A DNA stretch of 64,000 bases, taken from Streptomyces brasiliensis (GTDB taxonomy: Bacteria; Actinomycetota; Actinomycetes; Streptomycetales; Streptomycetaceae). The stretch is taken from the NCBI RefSeq assembly GCF_014647875.1, contig NZ_BMQA01000001.1, positions 713,104 to 777,103 on the forward strand, given 5' to 3'. The position numbers and the translations under genes are program-made. Positions 1-10,552 of the stretch are shown here, piece by piece; within the stretch, counting starts at the first letter, position 1, and every line of letters begins with the position of its first letter. Below the pieces are notes generated by a model. That model was not told the origin of the DNA. It made no database searches and saw only the letters and a program-made list of their open reading frames with translations.

Positions 1-324
1 GTGCGTGGTGAGGGTGCGGACGCCGGGCGCGGAGATCTCGACGTGGATGTGGGCCGCGCGGTTGGGGTGGCGTCCGGTCGCCTTCAGCAGGCCGCCGACC
101 GGGCCGTCCGCGGGGATGGGGTAGTGGCGCGGCACGATGGTGCGGAACCGGAAGCGGCCCTCGTCGTCGGCGGTGAACAGGCCACGCAGATTGCGGTCCG
201 GGACCTCGCCGGGCCGCTGGACGTCGTAGTAGCCGTCCGCGTCGGCCTGCCACACGTCGACGCTCGCGCCCGCGACCGGGTTGCCGTCGGCGAGCGAGAC
301 GACAGCGGGGAGTGGTCTGGCCAT
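1..324 (-). CDS. Intradiol ring-cleavage dioxygenase, partial (continues past the window edge)
   Basis: The visible 108 residues match the catalytic beta-sandwich of catechol/hydroxyquinol 1,2-dioxygenases, which open catecholic rings between the two hydroxyls using non-haem Fe(III). The motifs DVWQADADGYYDVQ, YPIPADGPVG and RAAHIHVEISAPG supply the four expected iron ligands, at about Tyr33, Tyr68, His92 and His94. The ATG at 324 follows GAAAGG, and no homologous coding continues upstream of it, because that DNA holds a terminator and a promoter-like region. The first residue is therefore only about 25 residues before the DVWQ strand, whereas family members usually carry a helical N-terminal dimerisation domain of roughly 100 residues. 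The gene may encode a short form or be N-terminally truncated. The C-terminus lies outside the window. Confidence 0.8.
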   Translation of the reverse strand, partial: MARPLPAVVSLADGNPVAGASVDVWQADADGYYDVQRPGEVPDRNLRGLFTADDEGRFRFRTIVPRHYPIPADGPVGGLLKATGRHPNRAAHIHVEISAPGVRTLTTH

Positions 325-411
325 CTGCGGCGGCCTTTCGCGTGGGGGGAGCCGGAGAGCAGGCCCAACACACCCGTGTCTCCTGGGTGTTGAGTGCATC
401 CGGAGTCTTTG

Positions 412-430
412 TTTAAGGCGTGAAGTTAAA
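412..430. promoter_or_regulatory. Palindromic operator candidate TTTAA-N9-TTAAA
   Basis: An AT-rich 19-bp inverted repeat stands out in GC-rich DNA about 90 bp upstream of the dioxygenase start. TTTAA/TTAAA palindromes of this kind are typical of MarR-family regulators of aromatic catabolism, but no regulator gene is visible in the window, so the factor is unknown. Confidence 0.4.
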
Positions 431-452
431 GGTCCGGACCACTGGCGTCAAG

Positions 453-494
453 GGGGTGGGAGGGGGCGGGCCGCAACCCACCCCCTCCCACCCC
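453..494 (-). terminator. Hairpin terminator after the ABC exporter
   Basis: The arms GGGGTGGGAGGGGG (453-466) and CCCCCTCCCACCCC (481-494) are a perfect 14-bp inverted repeat with a 14-nt loop. It starts a few bases beyond the exporter stop codon and lies upstream of the dioxygenase promoter region, where a terminator separating the two units would be expected. Confidence 0.7.
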
Positions 495-500
495 TGGGGC

Positions 501-2384
501 TCAGGCCGCCGCCACCTCGCCGTCCCGTTCGGCGAACTGCGTGCGGTGCAGCTCCGCGTACCGGCCGCCCGCCGCGAGGAGTTCGTCGTGGGTGCCCCGT
601 TCCACGATCCGGCCGTCCTCGACCACCAGGATCAGATCCGCGGCCCGGACCGTGGACAGCCGGTGCGCGATCACGACCGCGGTCCGCCCCTCCAGCGCCT
701 CGGCGAGCGCCTCCTGAACGGCCGCCTCCGACGTGTTGTCCAGGTGCGCGGTGGCCTCGTCGAGGATGACGACACGCTGCCGGGCCAGCAGCAGCCGGGC
801 GATCGTCATGCGCTGGCGCTCGCCCCCGGAGAGGCGGTAGCCGCGTTCGCCGACCACCGTGTCCAGGCCGTCGGGCAGGGACCGTACGACCTCCTCGAGG
901 CGGGCCCGGGTCAGCGCGGCCCACAGCTCGTCGTCGCTCGCCGAGGGACGGGCCAGCAGCAGGTTGGCGCGGACGGTGTCGTGGAACAGATGGCCGTCCT
1001 GCGTGACCATGCCGAGAGTGGCCCGCAGCGACGCGGCGCTCAGGTCACGGACGTCGGTGCCGCCGATGCGGACGGCGCCCGCGTCGACGTCGTACAGGCG
1101 CGGCAGCAGTCCGGCGATCGTCGACTTCCCGGCGCCCGACGAGCCGACGAGCGCGACCGTCTCGCCGGGTTCGGCGCGGAAGGAGATGCCGTGCAGGACC
1201 TCGGCGCCGCCACGGGTGTCGAGGGTGGCGACCTCCTCGAGCGAGGCCAGGGAGACCTTGTCGGCGGACGGGTAGCCGAAGCGGACGTCCTCGAACTCCA
1301 CCGCGACCGGGCCCTCGGGCAGCTCGCGCGCGTCGGGCTTCTCGGTGATGAGCGGTGTCAGGTCGAGCACCTCGAAGACGCGCTCGAAGCTGACCAGCGC
1401 GCTCATCACCTCGACGCGGGCCCCGGCGAGCGCGGTCAGCGGCGCGTACAGCCGGGTCAGCAGCAGCGCCAGCGACACGACGGCGCCCGCCTCCAGGGTG
1501 CCGCGCAGCGCGAACCAGCCGCCGAGCCCGTAGACCAGGGCGAGGGCCAGGGAGGACACCAGGGTCAGGGCGGTGATGAACGCGGACTGGGCGGTGGCCG
1601 TGCGGATACCGATGTCCCGGACGCGGGCGGCGCGGGCCGCGAACTCCGCCGACTCCTCGTCGGGGCGGCCGAACAGCTTCACCAGGGTGGCGCCGGGGGC
1701 GGAGAAGCGCTCGGTCATCCGGGTGCCCATCGCGGCGTTGAGCGCGGCCGCCTCCCGCTGCATCCGCGCCATCCGGCTGCCCATCCGGCGGGCCGGGATC
1801 ACGAACACCGGCAGCAGTACCAGGGCGAGCAGGGTGATCTGCCAGGACAGGGTGAGCATGACGGCGAGGGTGAGCAGCAGTGTGACGAAGTTGCTCACGA
1901 CCCCGGAGAGGGTGTTACTGAAGGCGCGCTGCGCGCCGATGACGTCGTTGTTGAGTCGGGAGACGAGCGCCCCTGTACGGGTACGTGTGAAAAAGGCGAC
2001 CGGCATCCGCTGCACATGATCGAACACGGCCGTTCTCAGATCGAGGATGAGTCCCTCCCCGAGCGTCGCCGAGAGCCGGCGCGAGAGGATGCCGAGGGCC
2101 GCCTCCGCGACCGCGAGCACGGCGATGAGCACCGCGAGCCGCACGACCGTACCCTCGTCACCGTGCGACACGATCGTGTCCACTACGCGGCCGGCCAGCA
2201 CGGGCGTGGCGACGGCGAGCAGCGCGGTGATCACCCCGAGGAGCACGAAGTGGATGATGCGGCGGCGGTGCGGGCGGGCGAAGGCGGCGATGCGGCGCAG
2301 TGTCGCGCGGGCGAACGGGCGGCGCTCCTGCTGGGCGGTCATGACGCTGTGCAACTGTGTCCACGCTGTGGTCTCCATGCTCAT
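501..2384 (-). CDS. ABC exporter half-transporter (permease fused to ATPase)
   Basis: This 627-residue protein has the MsbA/LmrA-type order. An ABC-transporter type 1 membrane domain with about six hydrophobic segments covers roughly residues 40-325, and the nucleotide-binding domain covers about 365-610. Walker A is GSSGAGKST (about 414-422), the signature is LSGGERQR (about 518) and Walker B is VVILDEAT (about 538), so the ATPase looks intact. Such proteins homodimerise or pair with a second half to export lipids, drugs or peptides; the substrate cannot be read from the sequence. There is no adjacent partner half-transporter, which favours a homodimer. The ATG at 2384 lies 9 nt after a good -10 element, so the transcript may be leaderless. 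It is divergent from the YbhN-like gene. Confidence 0.9.
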   Translation of the reverse strand: MSMETTAWTQLHSVMTAQQERRPFARATLRRIAAFARPHRRRIIHFVLLGVITALLAVATPVLAGRVVDTIVSHGDEGTVVRLAVLIAVLAVAEAALGILSRRLSATLGEGLILDLRTAVFDHVQRMPVAFFTRTRTGALVSRLNNDVIGAQRAFSNTLSGVVSNFVTLLLTLAVMLTLSWQITLLALVLLPVFVIPARRMGSRMARMQREAAALNAAMGTRMTERFSAPGATLVKLFGRPDEESAEFAARAARVRDIGIRTATAQSAFITALTLVSSLALALVYGLGGWFALRGTLEAGAVVSLALLLTRLYAPLTALAGARVEVMSALVSFERVFEVLDLTPLITEKPDARELPEGPVAVEFEDVRFGYPSADKVSLASLEEVATLDTRGGAEVLHGISFRAEPGETVALVGSSGAGKSTIAGLLPRLYDVDAGAVRIGGTDVRDLSAASLRATLGMVTQDGHLFHDTVRANLLLARPSASDDELWAALTRARLEEVVRSLPDGLDTVVGERGYRLSGGERQRMTIARLLLARQRVVILDEATAHLDNTSEAAVQEALAEALEGRTAVVIAHRLSTVRAADLILVVEDGRIVERGTHDELLAAGGRYAELHRTQFAERDGEVAAA

Positions 2385-2392
2385 GGAAAGAA

Positions 2393-2421
2393 CGTAGAAC
2401 CTCGAGCGTCGTTGAGGTCAA
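2393..2421 (-). promoter_or_regulatory. Promoter of the ABC exporter
   Basis: Reading leftwards, TTGACC (2421-2416), a 17-bp spacer and TCTACG (2398-2393) form a sigma-70-like (HrdB) promoter. The -10 ends 8 nt before the ATG, so transcription should begin at or next to the start codon and give a leaderless mRNA. Confidence 0.55.
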
Positions 2422-2503
2422 CGTGCGACCGCTTCCGATCTGTAAACAGCCGTCCCGTATCCCGCAACCCGCTGTTGGTACGGCGCGGAAAACCTCTCCG
2501 AAC

Positions 2504-3481
2504 GTGACAGCGGTACGACTCCCCGACTCCGGCCCGGGACGGCGGCTCCTGCGGCGCCTGCCCGTGCGCCCGATCCTGTGCCTGCTCCCGGTCGCGCTCG
2601 TCGCCGTGATCGCGGCGCAGCACTGGCCCGTGCTCAGCGAGGGCTTCCGGCACCTGCGGGAGGCCGACTGGCCCTGGCTGCTGGCGGCAGCCGCCGCGAC
2701 CTGCCTGACCTGGGTCGCGGCCGCCTTCACCCGGCAGGGCGCGGTCATGGAACGGCTCCCCCGGCGCCGGCTGCTGGCCACCCAGCTGGCGGCGGGCGCC
2801 GCCAATCATCTGCTGCCGACCGGGCTGGGCGCCGGCGCGGTCAATCTGCGGTTCATGACGGTGTGCGGGGTGCCGCTGGCCCGGTCCTCGGCCGCGCTCG
2901 CGCTGTTTCTGCTCGCCGAGTCGGTCGCCCGCGTGGGCATGCTGGCCGTGCTGCTCACCGTGTTCCCGCACGCGCTGCGGTTCGGCAGCCTGCTGCCCGA
3001 CGGCGTGGGCGGGCCGCTGCTGGCCGGCGTCGGCGTGGCCGCGGCCGTGGCGGCCGCCGTTCTGCTGCTCGTACGGCGGCTGCGGACGGCCGTGTTCTCC
3101 TTCCTGCGCACCGCGTTCGGCGAGGCGCGCCTGGTGCACACCCGGCCGGCGCGGGCACTCGCCCTGTGGGGCGGTTCGCTGGCCTTCCCCGCGCTCCAGG
3201 CGGCGGGGCTGGTCCTGGTGGGCCTCGCCCTGGGGCTGCCGGTGCCGCCCGCACACATGGCCGTCGCCTATCTGGCCGCGACGGTCGCCGTGGCCGTGGT
3301 GCCGACGCCGGGCGGGCTCGGCTCCGTGGAGGCGGCGCTGGTCGTTGCGCTGGTGGCGGCAGGCAGTCCGGTGGCGGTGGCGACGGCTGTGGTGCTCGCC
3401 TACCGCATCATCACGGTCTGGCTGCCGCTCGTACCTGGGGCGCTCACGCTGGGCGCGCTGGTGCGGCTGAAGGTCATCTGA
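2504..3481 (+). CDS. YbhN/LPG-synthase transmembrane-domain protein
   Basis: A 325-residue polytopic membrane protein with about eight hydrophobic segments. It resembles the flippase-like membrane domain of lysylphosphatidylglycerol synthases (UPF0104/YbhN family). The C-terminal PTPGGLGSVEAALV stretch is the family's characteristic motif. It lacks the cytosolic aminoacyl-transferase domain of MprF, so a lipid-flipping or membrane-homeostasis role is the most that can be inferred. I chose the GTG at 2504 because the open frame further upstream runs into the divergent exporter promoter and gene and shows no family similarity. The ribosome site at this GTG is weak. The gene is monocistronic and followed by the tandem-repeat tract. 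Confidence 0.75.
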   Translation: MTAVRLPDSGPGRRLLRRLPVRPILCLLPVALVAVIAAQHWPVLSEGFRHLREADWPWLLAAAAATCLTWVAAAFTRQGAVMERLPRRRLLATQLAAGAANHLLPTGLGAGAVNLRFMTVCGVPLARSSAALALFLLAESVARVGMLAVLLTVFPHALRFGSLLPDGVGGPLLAGVGVAAAVAAAVLLLVRRLRTAVFSFLRTAFGEARLVHTRPARALALWGGSLAFPALQAAGLVLVGLALGLPVPPAHMAVAYLAATVAVAVVPTPGGLGSVEAALVVALVAAGSPVAVATAVVLAYRIITVWLPLVPGALTLGALVRLKVI

Positions 3482-3504
3482 CCGCGCCCGCGCGCACGAC
3501 ACGG

Positions 3505-3867
3505 CGGCCCCTCGGTCGGTCGTCCGCAGCACCGGATGGCACGGCGACTCCTCGGTCCGTCATCCGTCCGACCGGACGGCACAGCGACTCCTCGGTCAGG
3601 TCGCCGCCCGACCGGACGGCACAGTGACCCGTCGGTCAGGTCGCCCGCCCGACCGGACGGCACAGCGACTCCTCAGTCAGGTCACCCGCCCGACCGGACG
3701 GCACAGTGACCCGTCGGTCAGGTCGCCCGCCCAACCGGATGGCACAGTGGCTCCTCGATCAGGTCGCCCGCCCGACCGGACGGCACAGTGACCCGTCGGT
3801 CAGGTCGCCCGCCCGACCGGATGGCACAGTGGCTCCTCGGTCCGTCGTCCGTCCGAGGAGAGGAGCC
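3505..3867. repeat. Nine-unit 40/41-bp tandem repeat array
   Basis: Units begin at 3505, 3545, 3585, 3625, 3666, 3707, 3748, 3789 and 3830. The first three are 40 bp, the next five are 41 bp, and the last is degenerate and runs into the crotonase ribosome site. Most units contain GGTCAGGTCGCCCGCC followed by CGACCGGACGGCACAG, so each can form a small hairpin through GGTCG/CGACC. Units 4, 6 and 8 start TGACCCGTC while the intervening units start with a (C/T)G(A/G)CTCCTC form, giving a higher-order period of about 82 bp. The period is not a multiple of three and no coding sense is apparent. Confidence 0.95.
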
Positions 3868-3871
3868 GGCC

Positions 3872-4636
3872 ATGCCGGTCCGGCTGGAGCACCAGGAGCA
3901 TGTCACCACGGTCGTGCTGTCCCGTCCCGAGGTCCGCAACGCCGTGGACGGCCCGACGGCCGCCGAACTCGCTGCCGCCTTCCGGGCGTTCGAGGCCGAC
4001 GACAACGCCCGTGTGGCGGTGCTGTGGGGCGAGGGCGGCACGTTCTGCGCGGGCGCGGACCTGAAGGCGATGGGGTCCGATCGCGGCAACCGGGTCACCG
4101 AGGACGGCGACGGCCCGATGGGGCCGACCCGGCTGCGGCTGTCCAAGCCGGTGATCGCCGCGGTCTCCGGGCACGCCGTCGCCGGCGGCCTGGAGCTGGC
4201 CCTGTGGTGCGATCTGCGGGTCGTGGAGGAGGACGCGGTCTTCGGCGTGTTCTGCCGCCGCTGGGGCGTGCCGCTCATCGACGGCGGCACGGTACGGCTG
4301 CCCCGGCTGATCGGCACCAGTCGCGCGCTGGACATGATCCTCACGGGCCGCCCGGTACCGGCGCGCGAGGCCTACGAGATGGGCCTGGCCAACCGCGTCG
4401 TCCCGACCGGCAGCGCCCGCGCCGAGGCCGAGGAACTGGCCGCGGCGATCGCACAATTCCCACAGGCGTGTCTGCGCGGCGACCGGGCCTCGGTGCTGGA
4501 GCAGGACGGCCTGGCCGAGCAGGCGGCGCTGCGGGGCGAACTCCGCCATGGAATGGGCGTGTTGGCGGAAGGTCTGGAAGGCGCGGCACGCTTCGCCGGG
4601 GGCGCGGGCCGGCACGGTTCCTTCACGGACGTGTGA
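3872..4636 (+). CDS. Crotonase-fold enoyl-CoA hydratase/isomerase-like protein
   Basis: At 254 residues this is the usual length for a single-domain crotonase, which acts on acyl-CoA thioesters in beta-oxidation or related degradation. The two oxyanion-hole segments are clear, FCAGADLKAM (about 58-67) and GHAVAGGLELAL (about 100-111). Glu108 matches the first catalytic glutamate of classical hydratases. The position of the second glutamate appears to be Cys128 within FGVFCRRWG, so simple hydratase activity is doubtful. The ATG at 3872 follows GAGGAGAGGAG, formed by the degenerate last tandem-repeat unit. No acyl-CoA partner genes are adjacent. Confidence 0.85.
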   Translation: MPVRLEHQEHVTTVVLSRPEVRNAVDGPTAAELAAAFRAFEADDNARVAVLWGEGGTFCAGADLKAMGSDRGNRVTEDGDGPMGPTRLRLSKPVIAAVSGHAVAGGLELALWCDLRVVEEDAVFGVFCRRWGVPLIDGGTVRLPRLIGTSRALDMILTGRPVPAREAYEMGLANRVVPTGSARAEAEELAAAIAQFPQACLRGDRASVLEQDGLAEQAALRGELRHGMGVLAEGLEGAARFAGGAGRHGSFTDV

Positions 4637-4839
4637 GTCGCGCGGGCTCGACCGCACCCGCCTGGGCACGAACTCACGTTCCCGTACGGCAGGATGAGCC
4701 GTCGCGGCCGGTCGTCGACGCGTCGTACGACCGGCCCGACCGCACATCCCGGCAACGAGCAGGTGACACACGTGACGAGACTCCACATCCGGCCGTCGGC
4801 GGCGCAGCACGCCGCACTTCGTCTCCCCGGAGGTGACCG

Positions 4840-5937
4840 GTGAACCGCGCTCTCACCCTGGACGACCTGATCCTCGCCGGCATCGCGGTGGCGGCCGGAC
4901 TGGTGGCGGCCTTCCTGTCGCGGTCGCTGCTGCGCTGGCTGGCCAAACATGCCAAGCGCACCCGCTGGAGCGGCGACGACGTCATCGTGGACGCGCTGCG
5001 GACCGCCGTCCCGTGGGGGGCGATCGCGGCCGGCGGTGCCGCCGCGGCGGCGGTGCTGCCGCTGACCCGGACCGTGCAGCACCACACCAACCAGACGCTC
5101 GAGGTGCTGCTGATCTTCGCCGTGACGGTGTCGGCGGCCCGGGTGATCGCCGGGCTGGTGCAGTCCGTCACCCACTCCCGCTCCGGTGTCGCCGGATCGG
5201 CCACGATCTTCGTCAACATCACCCGGGTCCTGGTGATGGCGATCGGCTTCCTGGTCGTGCTGCAGACGCTGGGCATCTCCATAGCGCCCCTGCTGACCGC
5301 ACTGGGCGTCGGTGGTCTGGCCGTCGCCCTTGCCCTCCAGGACACCCTCGCCAACCTGTTCGCGGGCATCCACATCCTCGCGTCCAAGACCGTCCAGCCC
5401 GGCGACTACATCCGGCTGAGCAGCGGTGAGGAGGGTTATGTCGTGGACATCAACTGGCGCCAGACCACGGTCCGCCAGCTCTCCAACAACCTGGTCGTCG
5501 TCCCCAACGGGGAGCTCGCCAAGACCAACATGACCAACTTCACGCGCCCCGAGCAGCGGTTGACGGTCCTGGTGCAGGTCGGCGTGAGCTACGACAGCGA
5601 TCTGGACCAGGTCGAGCGCGTGACGTCCGAGGTGGTCACCGAGGTGATGACCGAGATCACCGGCGCCGTCCCGGACCACGAGCCCGCTATCCGCTTCCAC
5701 ACCTTCGGCGACTCCCGCATCGGCTTCACGGTGATTCTGGGTGTCGGCGAGTTCAGCGACCAGTACCGGATCAAGCACGAATTCATCAAGCGCTTGCACC
5801 GCCGCTACCGCGAGGAGGGCATCCGCATCCCCTCCCCGGCCCGCACGGTGGCGCTCCAGCAGGGCACGGTGGTGATCCCGCAGCAGCGGGCCGCCGAGAA
5901 CGAGCGGGACGACACGGGCGCCACGCACCGCGACTGA
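4840..5937 (+). CDS. MscS-family mechanosensitive ion channel
   Basis: A 365-residue membrane protein. Several N-terminal hydrophobic helices (to about residue 170) lead into the conserved pore helix and beta domain, [21 protein letters not shown] followed by PGDYIRL and [18 protein letters not shown]. These match the TM3/beta-domain signature of small-conductance mechanosensitive channels, which open on hypo-osmotic shock to release solutes. The C-terminal alpha/beta domain continues to about residue 330 and ends in a short hydrophilic tail. The GTG at 4840 is preceded by a textbook GGAGGTGACC. A possible 23-codon ORF ends across this start codon. Confidence 0.93.
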   Translation: MNRALTLDDLILAGIAVAAGLVAAFLSRSLLRWLAKHAKRTRWSGDDVIVDALRTAVPWGAIAAGGAAAAAVLPLTRTVQHHTNQTLEVLLIFAVTVSAARVIAGLVQSVTHSRSGVAGSATIFVNITRVLVMAIGFLVVLQTLGISIAPLLTALGVGGLAVALALQDTLANLFAGIHILASKTVQPGDYIRLSSGEEGYVVDINWRQTTVRQLSNNLVVVPNGELAKTNMTNFTRPEQRLTVLVQVGVSYDSDLDQVERVTSEVVTEVMTEITGAVPDHEPAIRFHTFGDSRIGFTVILGVGEFSDQYRIKHEFIKRLHRRYREEGIRIPSPARTVALQQGTVVIPQQRAAENERDDTGATHRD

Positions 5938-6169
5938 CGCGGGCTCGACCCCGAGGACCGGCCGCGCGGGAGCCGGCAGAGCCGGCCTCGCAGCGGACAC
6001 GGACCGGCTCGCGCGCCCCGCGCGGGCCGGTCCCGTTCCGGCCGATGGGTGGCGGTTTGCCGGTTTGTCCACGGAACGTGCCGGCCCCGCAGCGCACGCG
6101 TCCGAGCAACCCCGTCCCGCGATCTTCCGAGTCGCGGACCCCTGTCGAACCGGGGTCGGTCACGAGATA

Positions 6170-6183
6170 TCTTGATGTCGAGC
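6170..6183. promoter_or_regulatory. Imperfect palindrome upstream of icd
   Basis: TCTTGATGTCGAGC forms an imperfect TCTTGA/TCGAGC dyad 30 bp upstream of the isocitrate dehydrogenase start, inside the likely promoter. It could be a transcription-factor site; I cannot name the regulator from the sequence. Confidence 0.3.
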
Positions 6184-6212
6184 AATGTTGCAGACGTGGA
6201 GCGGAGCACCCG

Positions 6213-8432
<2,220 letters not shown>

Positions 8433-8451
8433 CGCCCACGGCCCACTGAGA

Positions 8452-8482
8452 GATGCCTCCGCCCCCGCCGGGCGGGGGCATC
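8452..8482 (+). terminator. Terminator after icd
   Basis: GATGCC...GCCCCCGCC-GGGCGGGGGCATC forms a GC-rich hairpin with one internal bulge 20 bp after the icd stop codon, followed by TTCG rather than a clean T-run, as is usual in Streptomyces. Confidence 0.75.
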
Positions 8483-8658
8483 TTCGCGTGCGGGGCCGGG
8501 ATTCCTCATCCGGACGGAGCGAATCGCCACTCTCGTCCGGGAGTTGCCGACGCCGCACGTCACCGCCGACGGTGGAGATGCTCCGGGGCGAGCAGGTCGG
8601 TCGATGTGGCACCTTTGATCCTGCACCACGCCACTGACGACGCCCCGGGAGAAGCCCC

Positions 8659-9465
8659 ATGGCCCCAGCCGCAACGCCCTTCGAGCTTCTGCCCGGTGCC
8701 GAGGACTCCCCGGTGATCCTGCATGTGCCGCACTCCGCGCGCAGGATCCCGGACGCGGTGCGCGCGGGGATCGTCCTGGACACCGCCTCGCTGGAACGGG
8801 AGCTGGACCACATCACCGACGCGCACACCGCACGGATCGCGGAGGCCGCCGCCCGGCTGGCCCGGCTCAGGCCCTGGCGGTTCGTGAACCGGATGTCGCG
8901 GCTGGTCGTCGATCCCGAGCGGTTCCCCGACGAACGGGAGGAGATGCTCGCCGTGGGGATGGGCGCCGTATACACGCGGACCACGCACGGCGAGCCGCTG
9001 CGGCCCGCGGACACCGATCCCGAGCCGCTGCTCGAACAGTACTTCCGGCCGTACGCCCAGGCCATGACCGAGGCGGTGCGGGCAAGGCTCGACGCGACCG
9101 GCCGGGCCGTCGTGATCGACATCCACTCCTATCCGACGAAGCGGCTGCCCTACGAGCTGCACGGCGCGGGCCCGCGGCCGGCCGTGTGCATCGGCACGGA
9201 CGCCTTCCACACCCCGGAGAAGCTGGCCGGCCTGGCCCGCGAGGCGTTCGCCCGGTGCGGGGAGACGGGACTCGACAGCCCCTTCGCCGGGGCGTACGTA
9301 CCTCTCGAGTTCTACGGCACGGACGCCAGGGTCGGCGCGCTCATGGTGGAGATCCGCCGGAACACGTACATGAGCGAGCCCGGCGGTCCGGCCGGGCCGG
9401 GAGTGTCCCGGCTCGCCTCCGCCCTGGCCGCCCTGGTCGACGGAGTCGACGGCGCCGCCCACTGA
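8659..9465 (+). CDS. N-formylglutamate amidohydrolase family protein
   Basis: A 268-residue protein of the FGase (HutG-like) family, zinc-dependent hydrolases of N-formylglutamate in one histidine-degradation route and of related amides. The N-terminal ILHVPHSARRIP, the central VNRMSRLVVDPERF and VVIDIHSYPTKRLP, and the C-terminal LMVEIRRNTYM match the family core. The HxxH/D and E residues in these segments are the likely metal ligands. The start ATG follows GGGAGAAG. No other hut genes are adjacent, so the physiological substrate is uncertain. The gene appears to be transcribed alone. Confidence 0.85.
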   Translation: MAPAATPFELLPGAEDSPVILHVPHSARRIPDAVRAGIVLDTASLERELDHITDAHTARIAEAAARLARLRPWRFVNRMSRLVVDPERFPDEREEMLAVGMGAVYTRTTHGEPLRPADTDPEPLLEQYFRPYAQAMTEAVRARLDATGRAVVIDIHSYPTKRLPYELHGAGPRPAVCIGTDAFHTPEKLAGLAREAFARCGETGLDSPFAGAYVPLEFYGTDARVGALMVEIRRNTYMSEPGGPAGPGVSRLASALAALVDGVDGAAH

Positions 9466-9616
9466 CCTCCGGCGGAGCACCCGGCAGGACAGGCGCGGGT
9501 TCCTCCCCAGGGCGGTGGTCCTGACGGAGGACATGGCACCCTCACCCACATCACCGTGCAGATGCCCCTCGCTGCCCACCCGGCCCGGGTTGACGGCCCG
9601 GCCGCTCACCCGGCCC

Positions 9617-9993
9617 GAGAGCCGCGGCGCCGTCCTCGACGAGCTGCTGCCCCGCATCCCGCACCGCAGCGCGGTCGGCCTGGCCCGGATCGCCCTGGAG
9701 GACGTGGAGCCACGGGACGGCCGGAGGGCGCAGGCGAGCGCCGCGAAGCGCGAGCCCGAGGTCTTCACCGACCCGGACCGCATCGCCCCGGACAGCGCCC
9801 CGCGTCCGCACCTCGCCTTCGGCCACGGTCCGCGCCACTGCACCGGTGCCCTCCTCGGCCGGCTGCCGAGCTGCAAGTCGGCACGCTGCCGGAGCGGTTG
9901 CCCGGGCTGCGCCTGGCCGTCCCGGTCCACGAGGTGGCCTGGCGTCGCGGGACGATGATCCGCGGCCCGCGGGCCCTGTCCGTCACCTGGTGA
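9617..9993 (+). pseudogene. Cytochrome P450 C-terminal relic
   Basis: A frame from about 9617 reads like the end of a P450: LDELLPRIPHRSAVGLARIALEDVE, DPDRI, then the haem loop HLAFGHGPRHCTGALLGRL. After about 9865 the similarity moves to another frame (ELQVGTLPERLPGLRLAVPV...) and ends at the TGA at 9991-9993. The I-helix, the N-terminal two thirds and part of the middle are missing, and there is at least one frameshift. It cannot encode a working enzyme. Confidence 0.75.
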
Positions 9994-10018
9994 CGGACGG
10001 CAGGGTCCGCGGCCGGGC

Positions 10019-10552
10019 TCAGGCCCGCAGCCACTCCGTGACGATCACGTCGCCGCCGGTCCGCAGGCGCAGCGCGAACGGCCCGGACGGCGGTGTGTCG
10101 CTGGTGAAGCGGCCCAGCGTGTCGACCGGGACCGGGGCCGCCGCCTGCGGGCCGCCGAGCACCTCGATCCGGGCCGACTGTGGCGGCAGCACCTGTCCCA
10201 TCAGGCCCTGGCCGGTGACCTCGACGTCCACGGTCAGCTCGCCCGCGCGGAAGGTGAGCATCCGCGGCACGTCCGTCGCTCCACGCACCGGCAGCGCGTC
10301 CACCAGGGAGTCGAAGGTCAGCTCGGCGACCTTGGCGTCCAGGTCGTGCAAGGCATAGGCCTCGACGGCCAGTCGCCGCAGCTCGGCCGGTACGGGATCC
10401 AGGACGGCGGCCGCGCGGCGCAGCTCCTCCTCCAGCAGCCCGGCGTCGAACTCCGCGTCGACGAAGGCCTCTTCGACGCCCTCGTCCCCTTCGGCCCCGT
10501 CGTCGGGGAACCGGGCCCCGTTCATGTCGTTCATGTCGCTCATGTCCCTCAC
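10019..10552 (-). CDS. Sigma-factor-linked acidic/beta-rich protein of unknown function
   Basis: This 177-residue soluble protein starts at a GTG overlapping the sigma-factor stop (GTGA), or at the ATG 9 nt later, and is surely translationally coupled to it. The N-terminal third is acidic and helical (DDGAEGDEGVEEAFVDAEF), followed by a helical segment to about residue 95. The C-terminal half alternates short beta strands (LTVDVEVTG, GQVLPP, GRFTSDTPPSGPFALRL) as in carboxypeptidase-regulatory or transthyretin-like sandwiches. It has no zinc-finger HxxxCxxC motif and no membrane segment, so it is not a classic ZAS or membrane anti-sigma factor. Its position directly after the sigma gene makes a sigma-modulating role plausible but unproven. 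Confidence 0.75.
   Translation of the reverse strand: MRDMSDMNDMNGARFPDDGAEGDEGVEEAFVDAEFDAGLLEEELRRAAAVLDPVPAELRRLAVEAYALHDLDAKVAELTFDSLVDALPVRGATDVPRMLTFRAGELTVDVEVTGQGLMGQVLPPQSARIEVLGGPQAAAPVPVDTLGRFTSDTPPSGPFALRLRTGGDVIVTEWLRA

Noticed and set aside
3505..3867. CRISPR array
   Set aside because: The 40/41-bp units are contiguous with no unique spacers, and no cas genes are present.
9617..9993. Functional P450
   Set aside because: Only the haem loop and surrounding C-terminal pieces are present, in two frames.
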